Assembly: GCF_000696225.1 (NCBI RefSeq)
Contig: NZ_BAWN01000033.1
Span: 1-64,000, forward strand
Source of the DNA: Serpentinimonas barnesii
Lineage (GTDB): Bacteria > Pseudomonadota > Gammaproteobacteria > Burkholderiales > Burkholderiaceae_C
DNA: 64,000 nt
Reading direction: 5' to 3'
The notes under the pieces are model-generated. The model was not told the DNA's origin, made no database searches, and saw only the letters and a list, made by a program, of their open reading frames with translations. This document shows positions 38,146 to 45,330 of the stretch, one piece after another. How positions within the stretch are numbered: the first letter of the stretch is position 1; every line of letters begins with the position of its first letter. A program made the position numbers and the translations under genes.

Positions 38146-39005
38146 GCCAGCTCCAGGTACTGCAACACATCGAGCAAGCGCTCGTGCGAACTGGCCATGT
38201 CTTCGGGGGCGGCCAGCGCCACCTCGGGAATGCCCACGATTTCAACGGTGTTGAGGATCACGCGGTCGTTGGAGTTGTAATAAACCACGCGCCAGCAGTG
38301 GGGCAAGCGGGTGTTGGTGATGCGGCAGTTGCCGTAGCCGCGCGAGAGCAGCAGCACGCGCCCGGTGCCGATCTGGTGATCGAGAAAGCCAATGTCGGCC
38401 GGCGTCACGGGCAGCAGCGTGAGGTTGATCACGTGCACCGGGTCGCCCGGCTGCCAGCGCTGCACCCGCTCGCGCACCTCCTGCACCAGCAAGGGGGCGT
38501 TTTGCACATTGGGCGGCGGGCTGCCCACCCAGGGCGGGCACGGGCTCTGGGCGTCGTCTAGCGCCGCTTGCAGCAGCCCTTGGGGCACAGCCGCCACTTC
38601 AATCCATTCCTGCAACACCCGCTGTTCGCGCCGCAGCAGCACGCGCCAGACGCCGGTGAAAATCGACTCCTGGATGCGCACCTCGGTGCCCGAGGCGTCG
38701 GCGGCGATCAGGGCGCTGGCCTCGCCTTCGCCCAGCAACTGGTCGATCAGGCCCAGGTCCTCGGGCGCCAGCCCGGTCATGGGCACCTGGGCTCCGGGCT
38801 GACCCTGGGCGCAGCGCTGCAGCTGCTGCAACACCTGCGCCATCAGCTCGCGCACCGCGGCGTTGGGCTGGATTTCGTCTGGCTCGGGCAGGATCGGGGT
38901 CTGGTAGCCGCCCATGTCTTTGGGCATGGGCAGGTAATCGAGGGCATCGTCTTCGCTGTGCGCACCGGGGCCTAGGGCAAGGACTGGAATCGGGAAGGGT
39001 TTCAT
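38142..39005 (-). CDS. hoxQ: Hydrogenase accessory protein HoxQ (HupH family)
   Basis: 287-residue HupH/HoxQ protein from the ATG at 39005. The N-terminal PIPVLALGPGAHSEDDALDYLPMPKDM and the C-terminal IGTGRVLLLSRGYGNCRITNT and RVVYYNSNDRVILNTVEIVGIPEVA are family signatures. With HoxO it is thought to chaperone the small subunit before Tat export. It overlaps hoxR by 4 bp. Confidence 0.92.
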   Translation of the reverse strand: MKPFPIPVLALGPGAHSEDDALDYLPMPKDMGGYQTPILPEPDEIQPNAAVRELMAQVLQQLQRCAQGQPGAQVPMTGLAPEDLGLIDQLLGEGEASALIAADASGTEVRIQESIFTGVWRVLLRREQRVLQEWIEVAAVPQGLLQAALDDAQSPCPPWVGSPPPNVQNAPLLVQEVRERVQRWQPGDPVHVINLTLLPVTPADIGFLDHQIGTGRVLLLSRGYGNCRITNTRLPHCWRVVYYNSNDRVILNTVEIVGIPEVALAAPEDMASSHERLLDVLQYLELA

Positions 39006-39027
39006 GGCGGCTGGGGCTCTCAATGGT

Positions 39028-39486
39028 TCAGTGGCAGGCGCTGCCAGATTGGCCCGGGCCCAGCACCGGGATGCCGATGGTAGGCGGGCGCGAGGGCGGC
39101 AGGCGCAGCGCGGCGTCGATGGCGCGCAGATAGACCTCCCAATCCTGCATCCCGACGAGGGCGGTCACGTACTGCGCGTCGCGGAAAAACAGCAGCGCCG
39201 GCCAGCGTTGCGAACCGTAGCGGCGCGCCAAGGCGTCTTCTTGCTCGCGCGCTACCACCGCGATCTGGAAGCGGCCCGGGAAGGCCTTCATGAGCTCGGG
39301 CAGCACCGCTGCCACATCTTGGCCTTCGGGGAAGCGCACCGGCTCGCCGGCCAGCAACAGCACCCGGTCGCCGCCTTGGGCCAGCCAGTGGTCGAAGGTC
39401 TCGGGGGTCACCCAAGCGGCGCCGAAGTCGCGCGCTAGGCGTTGCACTAGGGGTGGAGCCAGAGCGGCAGTGGTGGATGGGTTCAT
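39028..39486 (-). CDS. hoxO: Hydrogenase accessory protein HoxO (HupG/HyaE family)
   Basis: 152-residue thioredoxin-fold protein lacking the CxxC active site, as in the HupG/HyaE family. Fold elements are DRVLLLAGEPVRFPEGQDVAAVLPEL, FQIAVVAREQEDALARRYG and RWPALLFFRDAQYVTALVGMQDW. It partners HoxQ on the small-subunit precursor. The ATG at 39486 was chosen over a longer frame running into hoxL. 22 bp separate it from hoxQ. Confidence 0.92.
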   Translation of the reverse strand: MNPSTTAALAPPLVQRLARDFGAAWVTPETFDHWLAQGGDRVLLLAGEPVRFPEGQDVAAVLPELMKAFPGRFQIAVVAREQEDALARRYGSQRWPALLFFRDAQYVTALVGMQDWEVYLRAIDAALRLPPSRPPTIGIPVLGPGQSGSACH

Positions 39487-39502
39487 GGGGATAGGGTTGG
39501 AT

Positions 39503-39814
39503 TCAGGGCTTTGCTGCGCCGGTGAGGGCGCGCAATTGTTGCGCACTCAGGCGCGAAGGCAGTTCGAAATCGGGCTGCGCCTGCGGCGTTTGGCCGTTCA
39601 TGGCGGCGCTCACCATGTCGAGCACCGCGTTCACTTCAGCCGCCCGCTGTGCGTCGATGCGCTCGCGCGCGTCGTCGAGAAAGACCAGCAGCCAGTCGCC
39701 GGGGGCCACCGTGCCCACCAGCGCGGTGCCGACGCGGCGGCGCTCACCGCGCCCGAGCACCGTGGCGTGGCGCGGCTCGACTTGCTCGACCTGCATGGGT
39801 ATGCCGATGCACAT
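39503..39814 (-). CDS. hoxL: HypC-family hydrogenase chaperone HoxL (HupF)
   Basis: 103-residue HypC paralogue dedicated to the membrane-bound enzyme. It starts MCIGIPMQVEQVEP with the essential Cys2, and contains VGTVAPGDWLLVFLDDARERID. In C. necator HoxL replaces HypC on the HoxG precursor and protects the cofactor under oxygen. It sits between the protease gene hoxM and hoxO, as expected. Confidence 0.93.
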   Translation of the reverse strand: MCIGIPMQVEQVEPRHATVLGRGERRRVGTALVGTVAPGDWLLVFLDDARERIDAQRAAEVNAVLDMVSAAMNGQTPQAQPDFELPSRLSAQQLRALTGAAKP

Positions 39815-39818
39815 CGCT

Positions 39819-40496
39819 TCAGCCTGCGGCAGGCGCCGGGAAAAACCGCTCGTCGCCGAAGCGGCAAGCCATTTCTGGGGATGGGCGCTGCGCCTCGTAG
39901 GCGCTCATGGCAAGTTCGTCGAGCGTGACGGCCTCGCGCACCTGCAGCGCAGCCCGGCGCGGCTGCGGCCGCGCTCCCCAGCGCTCGAGTTCTTGCAGGC
40001 CCAAGTGCAGCGCCTGCTCCAGCGCCGCCTTGACGACTGGGCGCAGGCTGCCGCCATAGTCGTCGAGCTCTTGTGGCTGGCAGCCCAGCAGCAGCACCTG
40101 GGCTGGATAGCGCCCGGTGAATTGCGCCAGCGCCAGCACCTCCTGGAAACCGGTCTGGTGCAAGCTCATTTTTTTGGCGCCCATGAACAGCGGCACCTCG
40201 GCGTCGCGCACCGCCTTGAGGGTGCCGGGCTCCAGGCCGTAGTCGATGGCGTCGAAAATCAGCAGCGCGTCGGCCTCTTGCACGTGGTGCAGCAGGTACA
40301 GGCCCTGGGTGCCCCCATCGACCAGCCGCACGTGCTCGGCAAACTCAAAACCGCGCTGCAAGGCTTCGATGCAGCGCACCCCAAAGCCCTCGTCGGCCCA
40401 GAGCAGGTTGCCGATACCCAGCACCACGATGCGCGCCGGGGCGTCTGGCGCCACGGGGGCGGCGGTCTGGGTGAGTGCGGTCGGATCAGCAAACAT
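39819..40496 (-). CDS. hoxM: Hydrogenase maturation endopeptidase HoxM
   Basis: Ni-dependent protease that removes the C-terminal peptide of HoxG once nickel is in place; 225 residues. Nickel-sensing residues are in GIGNLLWADEGFG (Glu), FDAIDYGLEPG (Asp) and KKMSLHQTGFQE (His). The ~20-residue N-terminus and ~35-residue C-terminus extend beyond the HybD core. It is encoded 12 bp after the cytochrome b gene. Confidence 0.94.
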   Translation of the reverse strand: MFADPTALTQTAAPVAPDAPARIVVLGIGNLLWADEGFGVRCIEALQRGFEFAEHVRLVDGGTQGLYLLHHVQEADALLIFDAIDYGLEPGTLKAVRDAEVPLFMGAKKMSLHQTGFQEVLALAQFTGRYPAQVLLLGCQPQELDDYGGSLRPVVKAALEQALHLGLQELERWGARPQPRRAALQVREAVTLDELAMSAYEAQRPSPEMACRFGDERFFPAPAAG

Positions 40497-40508
40497 GGCG
40501 GCGTGGCA

Positions 40509-41255
40509 TCAGTCGCGGAAGGTGCGGTAGCCCGAGAACATGGTCGAAATCGTGCCTTGGCGCCCCAGGATGTCTTCGCGTATGGCGGCGTAGATGTGCA
40601 GCACGACAAAAATCACGATCGCCCACAGGCCCATGCGGTGCCAGGTTTGCAGCGTCAGCGGGTTGTCGAAGATCAGGAACATCCAGCCAAACAGCACATC
40701 CTGCCACGAGCCCATGCCGGTGCCCAGCGAGTACAGCGCAAAGCCGCTCAGGATCATGAACAGCGTCACCAGCAGGTAGCCAAAGAACATGGCAAAGCGC
40801 GCCATGGGGTTGTGCGCCACGTAGCGGCTCGGCCGCGGGGCCAGGAAGGCGTACCACTTGAGCATCAGCAGCACCTCTTTCCAGTAGGCCCTGGACCAGA
40901 TCGGCAGCCAGAAAATCTCGCGCGAGTAGTGGTTGCCCACCAGCGCCCAATAGGCCCGCCCAAGCAGGCCTATGGCCAAGATATAGCCGGCGGCAAAATG
41001 GACGAAGCGGATGTAGCCCATGAGAAACTGCTCGCTCGCCTCGCCCGGCATGGTAGGCAGTGGGCGGCCTATGAAGTAGCCGGTTAGGCACAGCACCGTG
41101 ATCGCCAGGGCGTTGACCCAGTGCCACAGGCGCACCGGTGCCTCATAGACATAAACCGACTTGAGCGAGCGCCCGCTATCAATGGCGTCTTCATCGACGC
41201 CAGTGACCGAGGCCAAACGCCTTTTGTCTTGCATTTCTGCGGAATGGGCGGCCAT
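40509..41255 (-). CDS. hoxZ: Ni/Fe-hydrogenase b-type cytochrome subunit
   Basis: 248-residue di-haem cytochrome b that anchors the HoxKG dimer on the periplasmic side and passes electrons to quinone. Four transmembrane helices with haem-ligand histidines are seen in VRLWHWVNALAITVLCLTGYFIG, RFVHFAAGYILAIGLLGRAYWA, the third around FFGYLLVTLFMILSGFALY, and TWHRMGLWAIVIFVVLHIYAAIREDI. The gene is separated from hoxG by hupE, which is unusual compared with C. necator. Confidence 0.94.
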   Translation of the reverse strand: MAAHSAEMQDKRRLASVTGVDEDAIDSGRSLKSVYVYEAPVRLWHWVNALAITVLCLTGYFIGRPLPTMPGEASEQFLMGYIRFVHFAAGYILAIGLLGRAYWALVGNHYSREIFWLPIWSRAYWKEVLLMLKWYAFLAPRPSRYVAHNPMARFAMFFGYLLVTLFMILSGFALYSLGTGMGSWQDVLFGWMFLIFDNPLTLQTWHRMGLWAIVIFVVLHIYAAIREDILGRQGTISTMFSGYRTFRD

Positions 41256-41285
41256 GGCACTGCTCCCGTATTTGCAGGCCGGCCG

Positions 41286-41888
41286 TCAGGCTGCCAACTG
41301 GCCAAACAGCGCCAAGCCGGCCAGACCCAGCGCAGCACCCAAGCCAGCGAAAACCAGCCCTTGGCGCGCCGCCAGCCAGCGCCGAATGCCCAAACCCAGC
41401 AGCACCCCCAAGCCGTGCAGCAGCGCCGTGCTCAGCACCAAACCCAGCGCATACACGCCCGCCCCGCTGCCCGGCACTTGAAAACCGTGTGCCAAGCCAT
41501 GCACCACACCCGCCAGCGCCACCAGCCCCAAGCCCCAGCCCAGCGGCACCTGGCGCAGCGTGCTCAGCAGCAACAAGGCCCCAAACAGCAGCACCGACAA
41601 GGCCAGCGCCTGCCCCTGCCAAGGCAACATGAAGCCCATCCAACCCAGCACCCCGGCCGCCAGCAGCGCCAGCACAAACAGCGCCGGCCCCTGCCAAGCT
41701 TTGCGGGCCGGCAAGGCCAGCACCGACCACAGCCCCACCGCCAGCAGTGCCAGCAGGTGATCGAGCCCGAAGGGGTGCAGCAAACCGGCTGCCAGGGTGT
41801 GCGTGCCGTGGCCCGGGTGGGCCAAGGCAGCGCCAGTAAACAGCAGCAGGCCGACAGCGGCGGCGCAGCGGATGAACGAGGATTGCAT
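41286..41888 (-). CDS. hupE: HupE/UreJ family nickel permease
   Basis: 200-residue membrane protein with a Sec signal peptide and about six further helices, starting at the ATG at 41888. The mature N-terminus begins with AHPGHG and the family motif HPFGLDHLLALLAVGLWS follows, plus VHGLAHGFQVPG. HupE proteins are secondary nickel importers in rhizobia. Its place between hoxG and hoxZ implies co-expression with the enzyme to supply its metal. Confidence 0.9.
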   Translation of the reverse strand: MQSSFIRCAAAVGLLLFTGAALAHPGHGTHTLAAGLLHPFGLDHLLALLAVGLWSVLALPARKAWQGPALFVLALLAAGVLGWMGFMLPWQGQALALSVLLFGALLLLSTLRQVPLGWGLGLVALAGVVHGLAHGFQVPGSGAGVYALGLVLSTALLHGLGVLLGLGIRRWLAARQGLVFAGLGAALGLAGLALFGQLAA

Positions 41889-41932
41889 GGTGATCTCCTG
41901 TGAAGGTGGGGGGGGTGATTGGTGGAGCCAAT

Positions 41933-43792
41933 TCAGCGCACGGTGACGCGCGCCATCTCTTGCCCGTCGGGGCTCATGACGTGGGTCGAGCACGCCAAGC
42001 AGGGGTCAAAACTGTGCAGAGTGCGCAAAATTTCCAGCGGCTGCTCCGGGTTGACCATCGGCGTGTTGAGCAAGGAAGCTTCGAAGGCACCAATCTGGCC
42101 CTTGGCGTCGCGCGGCGAGCCGTTCCAGGTGGTGGGCACCACGCACTGGTAGTTCTCGACCCGCCCGTCCTTGATCTTGATCCAGTGCCCGAGCATCCCG
42201 CGCGGGGCCGCCACCAGACCCACGCCCTTGGCCTCCTTGGGCCAGGTGCTCGGGTCCCATTTCTCGACGTTGGCGGTGCTGCTGTCGCCGTTTTTGATGT
42301 TTTGCACCAGTTGGCGGTAGTCGTCCATCATCATCTCGGCGCAATACTGGCTTTCGAGCGCGCGCGCCAGCGTGCGGCCGATGGTGGTGGGCAGCAACTG
42401 CTTGAGCGTGTATTCGGTCTGGGGCAGGCCGAGGGCCGCCGGAATGCCGCGGTTGATGGCTTGGGCGGCGTGATCGACCTGCTCTTTGACGCGCTGGCAA
42501 TGCTTGTTGCCCTGGCTGGCATGGACGTAGCCCAAAATGTAGCGCGACAGCGGCCCGACCTCCAGCGCGTGCCCGCGCCAGCGCGGGGCCTTGATCCAAG
42601 AGTATTTGGCCGACTCATCGACCTGCTCCAGGTTGGTGCGGGTGCCTTTGAAGTTGGGCCCTTCGGGCTTGTAGTTTGGCTCGGTGACGCCGTCCCAGGG
42701 GTGCAGGCCCTTGGTTTCGTCGCCGTATTTGTACCAGCTGTGGGTAACGAACTCTTGCACCTGCTCCGGGTCGCGCGCGTCGATTGGGTGGATTTCGTTC
42801 CAGTTGCCGTTGAGGATGACACCGCCGGGCAACTGCTGCGTGCGCGGGTCGTACTGCACTTTTTCATAGGTGCCGTAGTCGGCCACATTGAGCGCGGCCA
42901 GCCCGCCACCGTAGAGCCAGCCGGCCTGCTTGTAAATGGTGCCTATGGCCAAGACGTCGGGGATATAGACGTTGTTGTTGAAATCTATCATCTCCTTGAT
43001 GCGCTCTTCGACGAAGTTGAGCCGCTCCATGGTGATGGGGGCACCGACCGCACCGTCACCATCGAGGTTGATGGCGCAAGGCACCCCGCCGACCATGTAG
43101 TTCGGGTGCGGGTTCTTGCCGCCAAACACCGTGTGCACCTTGACCCACTCTTTTTGCAGATCGAGCGCCTCCAGGTAGTGCGTGACCGCCATCAGGTTGG
43201 CTTCGGGCGGCAACGCATAGGCCTTGGAGCCCCAGTAGCCGTTGGCAAACAAGCCCAGCTGGCCGCTTTCGACAAAGCGCTTGAGCCGGTTTTGCACATC
43301 GCGAAAGTAACCCGGCGCCGATTTGGGGTGCGCGGGTGAAACCAGCTTTTGCAATTCGCTGGTTTTTCTGGGGTCGGCGTTGAGTGCCGAAATCACATCG
43401 ACCCAATCCAGCGCGTGCAGGTGGTAGAAATGCACCGCGTGGTCGTGCACCTGCAGGGTTTTGGCCATCATCTCGCGGATCAGGTAGGCGTTGGGCGGCA
43501 CCTTGATGCCGAGCGCGTCTTCTACCGCCAGCACGCTGGCGAGGGCGTGGCAGCCGGTGCAAACGCCGCAGATGCGCTCCACAAAGGCCCACACATCGCG
43601 TGGGTCGCGGCCCTTGACGATCACCTCCAGCCCGCGCCAAAGCGAACCGGTCGAGACGGCGTTGCGGATCACGTTGTCGCTGTCGAGGTTGACCTCGCAG
43701 CGCATATGGCCTTCGATGCGGGTAACGGGATCGACCACCACGCGGCGGCCCGTGTTGTCGAGCTTGAAGCCCTGGGTTTCGTATGCGCCCAT
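41933..43792 (-). CDS. hoxG: Membrane-bound [NiFe]-hydrogenase large subunit
   Basis: Catalytic subunit splitting H2, 619 residues, group 1d type. N-terminal ligands are [14 protein letters not shown] with Cys75 and Cys78; C-terminal ligands are DPCLACSTH with Cys598 and Cys601. A 15-residue tail after His604 (starting VMSPDG) is the substrate of HoxM. Nearly every segment reads like C. necator HoxG. It is exported by hitch-hiking on the Tat signal of HoxK. The gene follows hoxK by 43 bp. Confidence 0.97.
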   Translation of the reverse strand: MGAYETQGFKLDNTGRRVVVDPVTRIEGHMRCEVNLDSDNVIRNAVSTGSLWRGLEVIVKGRDPRDVWAFVERICGVCTGCHALASVLAVEDALGIKVPPNAYLIREMMAKTLQVHDHAVHFYHLHALDWVDVISALNADPRKTSELQKLVSPAHPKSAPGYFRDVQNRLKRFVESGQLGLFANGYWGSKAYALPPEANLMAVTHYLEALDLQKEWVKVHTVFGGKNPHPNYMVGGVPCAINLDGDGAVGAPITMERLNFVEERIKEMIDFNNNVYIPDVLAIGTIYKQAGWLYGGGLAALNVADYGTYEKVQYDPRTQQLPGGVILNGNWNEIHPIDARDPEQVQEFVTHSWYKYGDETKGLHPWDGVTEPNYKPEGPNFKGTRTNLEQVDESAKYSWIKAPRWRGHALEVGPLSRYILGYVHASQGNKHCQRVKEQVDHAAQAINRGIPAALGLPQTEYTLKQLLPTTIGRTLARALESQYCAEMMMDDYRQLVQNIKNGDSSTANVEKWDPSTWPKEAKGVGLVAAPRGMLGHWIKIKDGRVENYQCVVPTTWNGSPRDAKGQIGAFEASLLNTPMVNPEQPLEILRTLHSFDPCLACSTHVMSPDGQEMARVTVR

Positions 43793-43835
43793 TTTTATGT
43801 CCTTCTCATGCGTCTATGCCAGCGGTGGCGGCGGC

Positions 43836-44957
43836 TTAGGTTTTTTCCTGCTCGGTCGCAGCAGGGCTCTGGCTGGCGGGTTCGGGGCCTTTTTTCTCGC
43901 GCGCCGCTTCGACGCCGCGCTTGGCCACCGTGATGGCGGCGTGCGCGGCCACTGCCGCCCCGACCACCGCCGCCGCCGTGCCGCCGACCAAATCGGCATT
44001 GGCCTCGACGCCAAACTGCAGCAGGTCGGTTTGGCGGTCGTAGAAAGAGCCCTTGTCCCAGAAGCCGTCTTCGGAGCAGCCGATGCAGCCGTGGCCGGCC
44101 TTGATCGGGAAGCTGGTGCCCTCGTTCCACTCCATGGTCGCGCAGGCGTTGTAGGTGGTGGGGCCTTTGCAACCCATTTTGTACAGGCAGTAGCCCATGC
44201 GCGCGAATTCGTCGTCGAAGGCCTCGACGAACTGCCCGGCGTCGAAGTGCGGACGCCGGTAGCATTTGTCGTGGATGCGCTGGCTGTAGAACATTTTCGG
44301 CCGCCCCTGCCGGTCCAGCTCGGGCAGGCGGTCGAATGTCAGCATATAGGTGACGACGCCGGTCATGACCTCGGCAATCGGCGGGCAGCCCGGCACCTTG
44401 ATGATGGGCTTGTTGGTGATGACCTTGTGTATTGGCACCGCCTGCGTGGGGTTGGGCTTGGCCGCTTGCACGCAGCCCCAACTGGCGCAGGAACCCCAGG
44501 CGATCACCGCCTTGCAGTGTTCGGCGGCGCGTTGCAGCTTGTCCATGAAAGGCTTGCCGGCTTGGATGCAGAACATCCCGTCTTCGTTCAGCGGCGGGTT
44601 GCCCTCCACCGCCAGAATGTAGTTGCCCTTGTATTTCTCGATGGTGTCGTTGAGCGACTTGATGGCCTGGTGCCCGGCGGCGGCCATCAGGGTGTTGTGG
44701 TAGTCCATCGAGATCATCGACAGCACCACATCGGTCGCCAGCGGGTTGGCCGAACGGATGAAGCTCTCGGAGCAACAGGTGCACTCCAAGCCGTGCAGCC
44801 ACAGCACCGGGGTGCGCGGCTTGGTTTCCATGGCGTGAGCGATCTGTGGCACGAAGGATGGGGCCAAACCGAGCGAGGTTGCGGTGAGCGAGCAGTATTT
44901 GAGGAAGCTGCGCCGCGAAATGCCGCGCTTGCGCATGATCTCGTAAAACGTCTCCAT
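43836..44957 (-). CDS. hoxK: Membrane-bound [NiFe]-hydrogenase small subunit, O2-tolerant type
   Basis: 373-residue precursor with a Tat signal (RRSFLK at 15-20, cut expected after IAHA, residue 42). In mature numbering the proximal-cluster cysteines are 17, 19, 20 (ECTCCSES), 115, 120 (CASWGC) and 149 in the VPGCPP segment. The extra Cys19 and Cys120 mark the [4Fe-3S] cluster of O2-tolerant enzymes. [19 protein letters not shown] and [15 protein letters not shown] hold the other clusters. A C-terminal helix ([21 protein letters not shown]) anchors it in the membrane. The start at 44957 has GGAGA 10 bp upstream. Confidence 0.97.
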   Translation of the reverse strand: METFYEIMRKRGISRRSFLKYCSLTATSLGLAPSFVPQIAHAMETKPRTPVLWLHGLECTCCSESFIRSANPLATDVVLSMISMDYHNTLMAAAGHQAIKSLNDTIEKYKGNYILAVEGNPPLNEDGMFCIQAGKPFMDKLQRAAEHCKAVIAWGSCASWGCVQAAKPNPTQAVPIHKVITNKPIIKVPGCPPIAEVMTGVVTYMLTFDRLPELDRQGRPKMFYSQRIHDKCYRRPHFDAGQFVEAFDDEFARMGYCLYKMGCKGPTTYNACATMEWNEGTSFPIKAGHGCIGCSEDGFWDKGSFYDRQTDLLQFGVEANADLVGGTAAAVVGAAVAAHAAITVAKRGVEAAREKKGPEPASQSPAATEQEKT

Positions 44958-45026
44958 CTGGGCGTATCTCCGTTGGAATAAAAACAGGCCGGTAGCGCCC
45001 CCTAGCAGGGCGGTGCCTCTAAGCAA

Positions 45027-45042
45027 GGCAATTCACGGGCCA
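45027..45042 (-). promoter_or_regulatory. Sigma-54 (-24/-12) promoter of the hox operon
   Basis: Read on the minus strand the site is TGGCCCGTGAATTGCC, against the consensus TGGCACG-N4-TTGC. The invariant GG (45041-45040) and GC (45029-45028) are exactly 10 bp apart. Transcription would begin near 45016, about 59 nt before the hoxK ATG. Hox operons in C. necator use sigma-54 and the activator HoxA; no such activator is encoded in this window. Confidence 0.75.
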
Positions 45043-45080
45043 TCTTGGGGCCGCTTGGTGTAAACCCTGATTCCACCCGC

Positions 45081-45093
45081 CAGCGGCTTGATT
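45081..45093 (-). promoter_or_regulatory. Possible IHF-binding site upstream of hoxK
   Basis: On the minus strand the sequence AATCAAGCCGCTG fits the IHF consensus WATCAANNNNTTR with one mismatch. It is centred about 71 bp upstream of the predicted start of transcription, between the promoter and the two upstream dyads. That is the usual place for IHF to bend DNA so that a distant activator meets sigma-54 RNA polymerase. Confidence 0.4.
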
Positions 45094-45149
45094 AAGCGAG
45101 TGAATTTTGGCCCGTGCAGGGAGACTAGGCTGCAGTGGGCGGCAGGATC

Positions 45150-45196
45150 GGAATTTTTCATTCCAATATTACCGCCGAACTGGAATTATGCTTTCC
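45150..45196. promoter_or_regulatory. Two similar dyads, candidate activator sites for the hox promoter
   Basis: GGAATTTTTCATTCC at 45150-45164 and GGAATTATGCTTTCC at 45182-45196 share the GGAAT...TTCC dyad. Their starts are 32 bp apart, about three helical turns, and they lie roughly 141 and 173 bp upstream of the predicted hoxK transcription start. This layout matches tandem upstream activator sites of an NtrC-family regulator such as HoxA. The rest of the 373-bp gap (44958-45330) holds no gene I can support; the AddB-like gene starts on the other side. Confidence 0.5.
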
Positions 45197-45330
45197 GGTT
45201 GCGCCACGGGCGATCCAAGGGCTCGCAGCCTCCCTCGCATCGGGCACGGCTCCCTCTCGGCAGATACACTGTGGCTGCCATCGCCTAGGCCGCCCCGGCT
45301 GGCGAGCCCAACCAGTCCCTACCCCGCCGC

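Noticed and set aside
45108-45122. A plus-strand sigma-54-like half site (TGGCCCGTGCAGG) before the AddB-like gene
   Set aside because: The -12 position reads GA rather than the required GC at the correct distance. It is probably just an inverted copy of the -24 half of the hox promoter.
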